Source of the DNA: JAWKZG01 sp041396125
GTDB taxonomy: Bacteria > Pseudomonadota > Gammaproteobacteria > Competibacterales > Competibacteraceae
DNA: 64,000 nt
NCBI GenBank assembly: GCA_041396125.1
Contig: JAWKZG010000013.1
Coordinates: 1 to 64,000, forward strand
Direction: 5' to 3'
Below are positions 60,490-64,000 of this stretch, in pieces. Both the position numbers and the translations under genes were made by a program. The notes beneath the pieces were generated by a model. The model did no database searches. It was not told where the DNA came from and worked only from the letters and a program-made list of their open reading frames with translations. Numbering within the stretch: position 1 is the stretch's first letter; each line of letters begins with the position of its first letter.

Positions 60490-61189
60490 TCAAACACTGC
60501 GAGTAAGGCCACCATCAATGCGGATGTTCTGACCGGTTATATAGCCTGCATCTCTGGATGCAAGATAGGCGATCAGGGAAGAGACTTCCGCTGCTGTGCC
60601 ATAGCGCCCCATAGGTATGCGCGCACGTCGGTCTTCCGTCTCGGGCAGGCTATCGATAAAGCCAGGCAAAATATTGTTCATGCGAACATTGTCTGCTGCG
60701 AACCGGTCGGAAAACAGTTTGGTGAAGCTCGCCAGAGCGGAACGGAACAAGCCTGAGGTCGGAAATAAGGGATCGGGTTCAAAATCGGCAAAGGTCGAGA
60801 TATTAATGATGGAACCGCCGCCTTGCTGACCATGATCGGCGCGACCATGCGACTGGGGCGCACGACGTTCAGCAAATAAACTTCCATCCCTTCATGCCAG
60901 GCTTCGTCACTGATGTCCAGAACCGGGCCTTTCGGGCCATGACCTGCTGAATTGACCAGCACATCAATACGGCCCCAGGTTGCCATGGTGAGGTCCACCA
61001 GGCGCTGCAAATCGTCCACCAGCGATTTGACCCGGTTACGCCAACCCCCCCAGTTCTGTGGCCAGGGCCTCGCCTTTGCCCGATGAGGACTATGGCGACC
61101 TTATAGCCGTCGGCCGACAAGCGTTTGGCGGCGTCTGCGCCCATACCGCTGCCACCGGCGGTAGTGATGGCTACTTTTGTGTCACTCAT
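60490..61189 (-). CDS. Short-chain dehydrogenase/reductase, frameshifted
   Basis: About 233 residues from ATG 61189. MSDTKVAITTAGGSGMGADAAKR is the NAD(P) loop (TAGGSGMG), then a broken stretch at 61050-61110, DVLVNSAGHGPKGPVLD, a second break near 60830 around SIINISTF (catalytic Ser region), and the clean C-terminus MNNILPGFIDSLPETEDRR and AYLASRDAGYITGQNIRIDGGL. The expected Tyr of Y-x-x-x-K is replaced in SGLFRSALASFTK; if real this would weaken catalysis. It is divergent from a LysR gene, which probably regulates it. Confidence 0.75.
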
Positions 61190-61342
61190 GATCGTTACCT
61201 CGTCTTTCAATGCTGATTACTCGTAAGGAAAAGTATGGGCGGGCAGGCACGTGCGACAAATCATATCTGGTGTCACGAGACTGTAGAAATTCTACTGCCT
61301 TATTGCTTCTGACCTAACCGTCATTCCGGAGGAATAAACCCG

Positions 61343-62262
61343 TTGCGAACACCGCCACTGAATACCCTGCGCTTGTTTGATGCGGCCGCCCGGCATCTGA
61401 ATTTTCGGCGTGCCGCGCAGGAATTAAACCTGACACAAGGGGCTGTCGCGCAACAAGTGCGGCGCCTGGAAAAAGAGCTGGGGTGCAACTCTTTCATCGC
61501 CAGGCACGCGGACTGAGCTTGACTGAAGCCGGTCGTCGATACAGTGAACCGGTGCGTCGAGCCCTGGCCATCGTCGAGGACGCGACCCGCCAGTTGCAGC
61601 CGGACAAGGCACGATCACCCTGAGCCTGCCCCCTTCACTGGCATCCAAATGGCTGGTTCCGCGCCTGAAATTCTTCATGCAAACCCACCCCACTATTGAA
61701 GTACAGACAGTGGCCAGCGAAAAACTGGCCGATTTTCCGCTCTGACGGCGTGGATCTGGCGATACGTCAGGGCCGGCCACCGTTTGGCCATGGACTTGAA
61801 GCGACCCTGCTTGCACAGCTGGATCTGTGTGCGGTATGCAGCCCCGAGCATGCCGCCGGGCTTGGACCGATCAAACAACTGACAGACTTTCTGGGGCTGG
61901 ATCTCATCCATGACGGTCACGGCCACTGGGACAGTGTGCTGGCAAAAGCGGGACTCAATACACCGGGCCGACAGCTCAGGTTCAGTCATTCGGCATTGGC
62001 CATTGATGCAGCGGCGAGCGGTCAGGGGATTGCGCTCGTGCCGCGTTTATTGGTCGCCGCTGATTTGCAGCAGGGCAGGCTGACAGAAATCTGGTCGCAA
62101 CAGCAGACGAACGGAGACGGCTACTACATTGTCAGACCCGCTGCACAGGCTCAAACCCCGACTCAAACGCCAGAGATCCATGCGATGATTGACTGGCTGT
62201 TGGCTGAAGCAGCAGGCACCAAATCTCTGAATCCACCTCGACCGGACTGTACATCGTGCTAA
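61343..62262 (+). CDS. LysR-type regulator 1 (GcvA-like), frameshifted
   Basis: About 305 residues from TTG 61343 with a GGAGG box at 61328-61332. The HTH reads TLRLFDAAARHLNFRRAAQELNLTQGAVAQQVRRLEKELG, typical of the GcvA branch. Breaks near 61490, 61610 and 61735 separate the linker (LSLTEAGRRYSEPVRRAL) and the effector domain (PPSLASKWLVPRLKFF, then SDGVDLAIRQGRPPF), clean from 61750. It is divergent from the SDR gene by 150 bases and overlaps the next LysR gene by 7. Confidence 0.8.
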
Positions 62263-63173
62263 AACTAAGCCATTTACGCTATTTTCATGTGGTCAGCCAA
62301 TCTCACTCGATCCGCGAAGCGGCCGAGCAGTTAAATGTGGCTCAGTCAGCCGTCAGCCGACAGATCAAAATTCTGGAAGACGAAATCGGGATGGCGCTGT
62401 TTGAACGCCACCCACGGGGGGTGCGGCTGACGGATGCCGGTGAAATTCTGGCGAAATATGCGCGCCATACCATGCTGAATTTGAGCCGGATTCGCTCTGA
62501 AATAGATGATCTGCGGGCGTTGCGGCGGGGTGCTGTAAAAATCTGTACGGTTGAAGCCGGTGTTATTGACTTCATTCCCCAGGTCGTGAGCATGTTTCGC
62601 CAGGCCTATCCAGCCGTCACCATTAGCGTTCTGGTGCGAGGCAGCCAGGGGGTGGTCGATGCTCTGCTGGCGGACGAAGCGGACCTGGGGCTGGCTTTTA
62701 ATGCCCCTTACCATCCTGATATAGACACGGTTGCTGGGCAGCAGCAACAGTTATATGCCACCGTAAACCCATCCCATCCGATTGCCCATCGCCAGCGCAT
62801 CAGCTTTGCCGAGTTGCAGGATTACGATATTGCCCTGCCGGATGAGTCTTTTGGTATCCGGCAACTGGTTGACCAGATGCAACGCAGTACCCAAACCCGG
62901 ATTGAACCGGTACTGACCACGGATTCGATTCAAATGCTGACCAGCTTTGCAAAACGGGGTCTTGGGGTTACCTTTCTGCCTTTTTTTGCTATTCAGGGCG
63001 AGATCCAGCAAGGACGGGTTGCCGGGGTGCCGGTCAGCGATGTGCCGGCCAGCCACGCTGTCGTGGAAATTCTTGTGCACAAAGGACGGCAATTGCCCAT
63101 TCCGGCGGAAGAGTTTTTGCAAAAACTCACCGAAGACCTGCATTTGCTGGGAAATGGCTCGAAGATAGCCTGA
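62256..63173 (+). CDS. LysR-type regulator 2
   Basis: An intact 305-residue regulator. The N-terminal HTH is LRYFHVVSQSHSIREAAEQLNVAQSAVSRQIKILEDEIG; the C-terminal effector domain has VGTVEAGVIDF-like and ADLGLAFNAPYHPDI segments. The start GTG 62256 overlaps the end of regulator 1. It likely controls the aldehyde dehydrogenase gene starting at 63507. The inducer is unknown. Confidence 0.9.
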   Translation: MLKLSHLRYFHVVSQSHSIREAAEQLNVAQSAVSRQIKILEDEIGMALFERHPRGVRLTDAGEILAKYARHTMLNLSRIRSEIDDLRALRRGAVKICTVEAGVIDFIPQVVSMFRQAYPAVTISVLVRGSQGVVDALLADEADLGLAFNAPYHPDIDTVAGQQQQLYATVNPSHPIAHRQRISFAELQDYDIALPDESFGIRQLVDQMQRSTQTRIEPVLTTDSIQMLTSFAKRGLGVTFLPFFAIQGEIQQGRVAGVPVSDVPASHAVVEILVHKGRQLPIPAEEFLQKLTEDLHLLGNGSKIA

Positions 63174-63199
63174 ATTACCGGCTGGTGCCGGTAATTCAG
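63170..63199. terminator. Stem-loop at the end of lysR 2
   Basis: CTGAATTACCGGC (63170-63182), loop TGGT, GCCGGTAATTCAG (63187-63199), a perfect 13-bp stem that includes the stop codon. No T-run follows, so it may act as an RNA end-stabiliser rather than a classic terminator. Confidence 0.6.
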
Positions 63200-63506
63200 G
63201 GCCGACCGTACAAGATTGGGGCCGTAAGACGGCATGCATTTGAGCGCTCACTCGCACGCTTAGCGTTCTAATTTTAGCAACGCCAGCATCTTATAATTGT
63301 TCTTGTGGCATCGCTGTCCGGAACCCTACCATAGTGCTATACAACGCCAGGCAAGCCTGGCTGACGTGTCCAAGAGCCAATACATCATTGGTCAGTCACT
63401 ACGCTGCGGCGTGATTGAAGGATACCCCCGGATAACGGTATGCCGTCAAGCAGGGTTCCTGTGCATTGCGCTGAAGCAGTTAACTCATAACAGTGGAAAC
63501 CACTCG
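63174..63506. other. Intergenic region before aldehyde dehydrogenase
   Basis: 333 bases with no supported gene. It holds the stem-loop above and presumably the promoter and LysR sites of the next gene. I cannot name an operator. Confidence 0.55.
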
Positions 63507-64000
63507 TGAATAAACAGCACACGGCAGATTCTTTACCCGAAGCGCAAGTTGATATTATTCGTTGCCCTTATGATGGTCGGGCTATCGGCGAGATTCCGGT
63601 CAGCAATGAAGAACACGCCGAGCAGGTGATTGAACAGGCGGTGCGTTCGTTTCAAACGATGCGCAAATTGCCGCGTTTCATCCGCGCTGACATTCTGGAG
63701 CGCACGGCAGCCATCATCCAGGACTGGCGGGATGAGTTTGTCGAGCTGATTGCGCAGGAGTCGGGTAAACCGATTTATGATGCGCGTGGTGAGGTTTCGC
63801 GGGCGCTGTTCAATCTGCGCAACGCGGCCGCCGAGGCACGGGCGTTTTCCGGTGCTGAAATCCCGCTGGATGTAGACGCCAGTGTCTTCGAATACCAGAT
63901 CGCAACGACCGATGGCGGTCAATTGGATCTTGCCAATACCGACCTCGATACACTGGCCGGTTTGGGGCGGCGCATCGGTTTGGCGCGACGATTTCCCATC
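63507..64000 (+). CDS. Aldehyde dehydrogenase, N-terminal part (cut by window edge)
   Basis: The frame opens at GTG 63507 and runs without a stop to 64000, about 165 residues. IIRCPYDGRAIGEIPVSN, then RSFQTMRKLPRFIRADILER, IAQESGKPIYDARGEVSRALFNLRNAAAEA and GRRIGLARRFPI are the start of an NAD(P)-dependent aldehyde dehydrogenase (first half of the Rossmann domain). Catalytic Cys and Glu lie beyond the edge. It would turn an aldehyde from one of the nearby oxidases into an acid. The substrate is unknown. Confidence 0.85.

Overview
The window reads as part of a large accessory plasmid (or plasmid-like replicon) of a proteobacterium, most likely a gammaproteobacterium. Evidence for a plasmid: a Rep_3-type initiator gene (3242-4699, minus) next to a 22-bp-period iteron array and an A+T-rich segment (4766-5260); a parA-parB pair (23791-25349) flanked by four copies of one 16-bp near-palindrome; and tyrosine recombinases at both sides (left edge and 58530-59546). 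The lineage is inferred from gene types only (MASE1/GGDEF/EAL sensor, IPTL-CTERM-like sorting tail, TRAP and Dpp transporters) and cannot be fixed from this sequence. I saw no rRNA, tRNA or CRISPR array.

Layout. 1-3.1 kb: A+T-rich accessory end with a broken recombinase, an HNH nuclease, an IS1595-like element and a GNAT acetyltransferase. 3.2-5.4 kb: replication origin. 5.4-8.5 kb: hybrid histidine kinase and a convergent OmpR-type response regulator, both broken by indels. 8.7-17.1 kb: operon for a type II DMSO-reductase-family molybdoenzyme (alpha, beta, delta chaperone, gamma cytochrome b), followed by an Nbp35/Mrp-like ATPase and a 14-blade beta-propeller protein. 17.3-23.4 kb: TRAP transporter, GntR regulator, DapA-family lyase and a divergent LarA-family nickel racemase homologue. 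23.5-25.5 kb: partition locus. 25.8-27.9 kb: UspA and BCCT osmolyte transporter. 28-33.4 kb: Dpp-type ABC transporter (minus). 33.6-48.3 kb: plus-strand catabolic block with AstE/DoeB-like deacylase, class II aldolase, PLP dehydratase, a TauABC-like transporter, DsrE-like protein, two FAD oxidoreductases, an SDR and a second Dpp/Gsi-type transporter. 48.4-56.6 kb: broken SPFH protein, DUF11/IPTL-type surface protein and a GGDEF/EAL enzyme (all minus). 57-64 kb: HupE, AroE-like, recombinase, HdeA-like, His-rich Tat protein, SDR, two LysR regulators and the start of an aldehyde dehydrogenase.

How it works together (inference): the replicon supplies uptake and breakdown of small nitrogenous organic acids or acylated amino acids (three ABC systems, one TRAP, one BCCT, with hydrolase, dehydratase, aldolase and oxidases). 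It also supplies a periplasmic hydroxylase/dehydrogenase or reductase of the ethylbenzene dehydrogenase / DMS dehydrogenase / selenate-chlorate reductase group, controlled by its own two-component system.

Caution: more than thirty reading-frame breaks interrupt otherwise well-conserved proteins, with a cluster at 7.0-10.6 kb. Several sit in homopolymers (A8 instead of A7, A6 instead of A5, T5 instead of T4). They may be sequencing errors or recent decay; the sequence alone does not decide. I annotated these as one gene each and gave the break positions.
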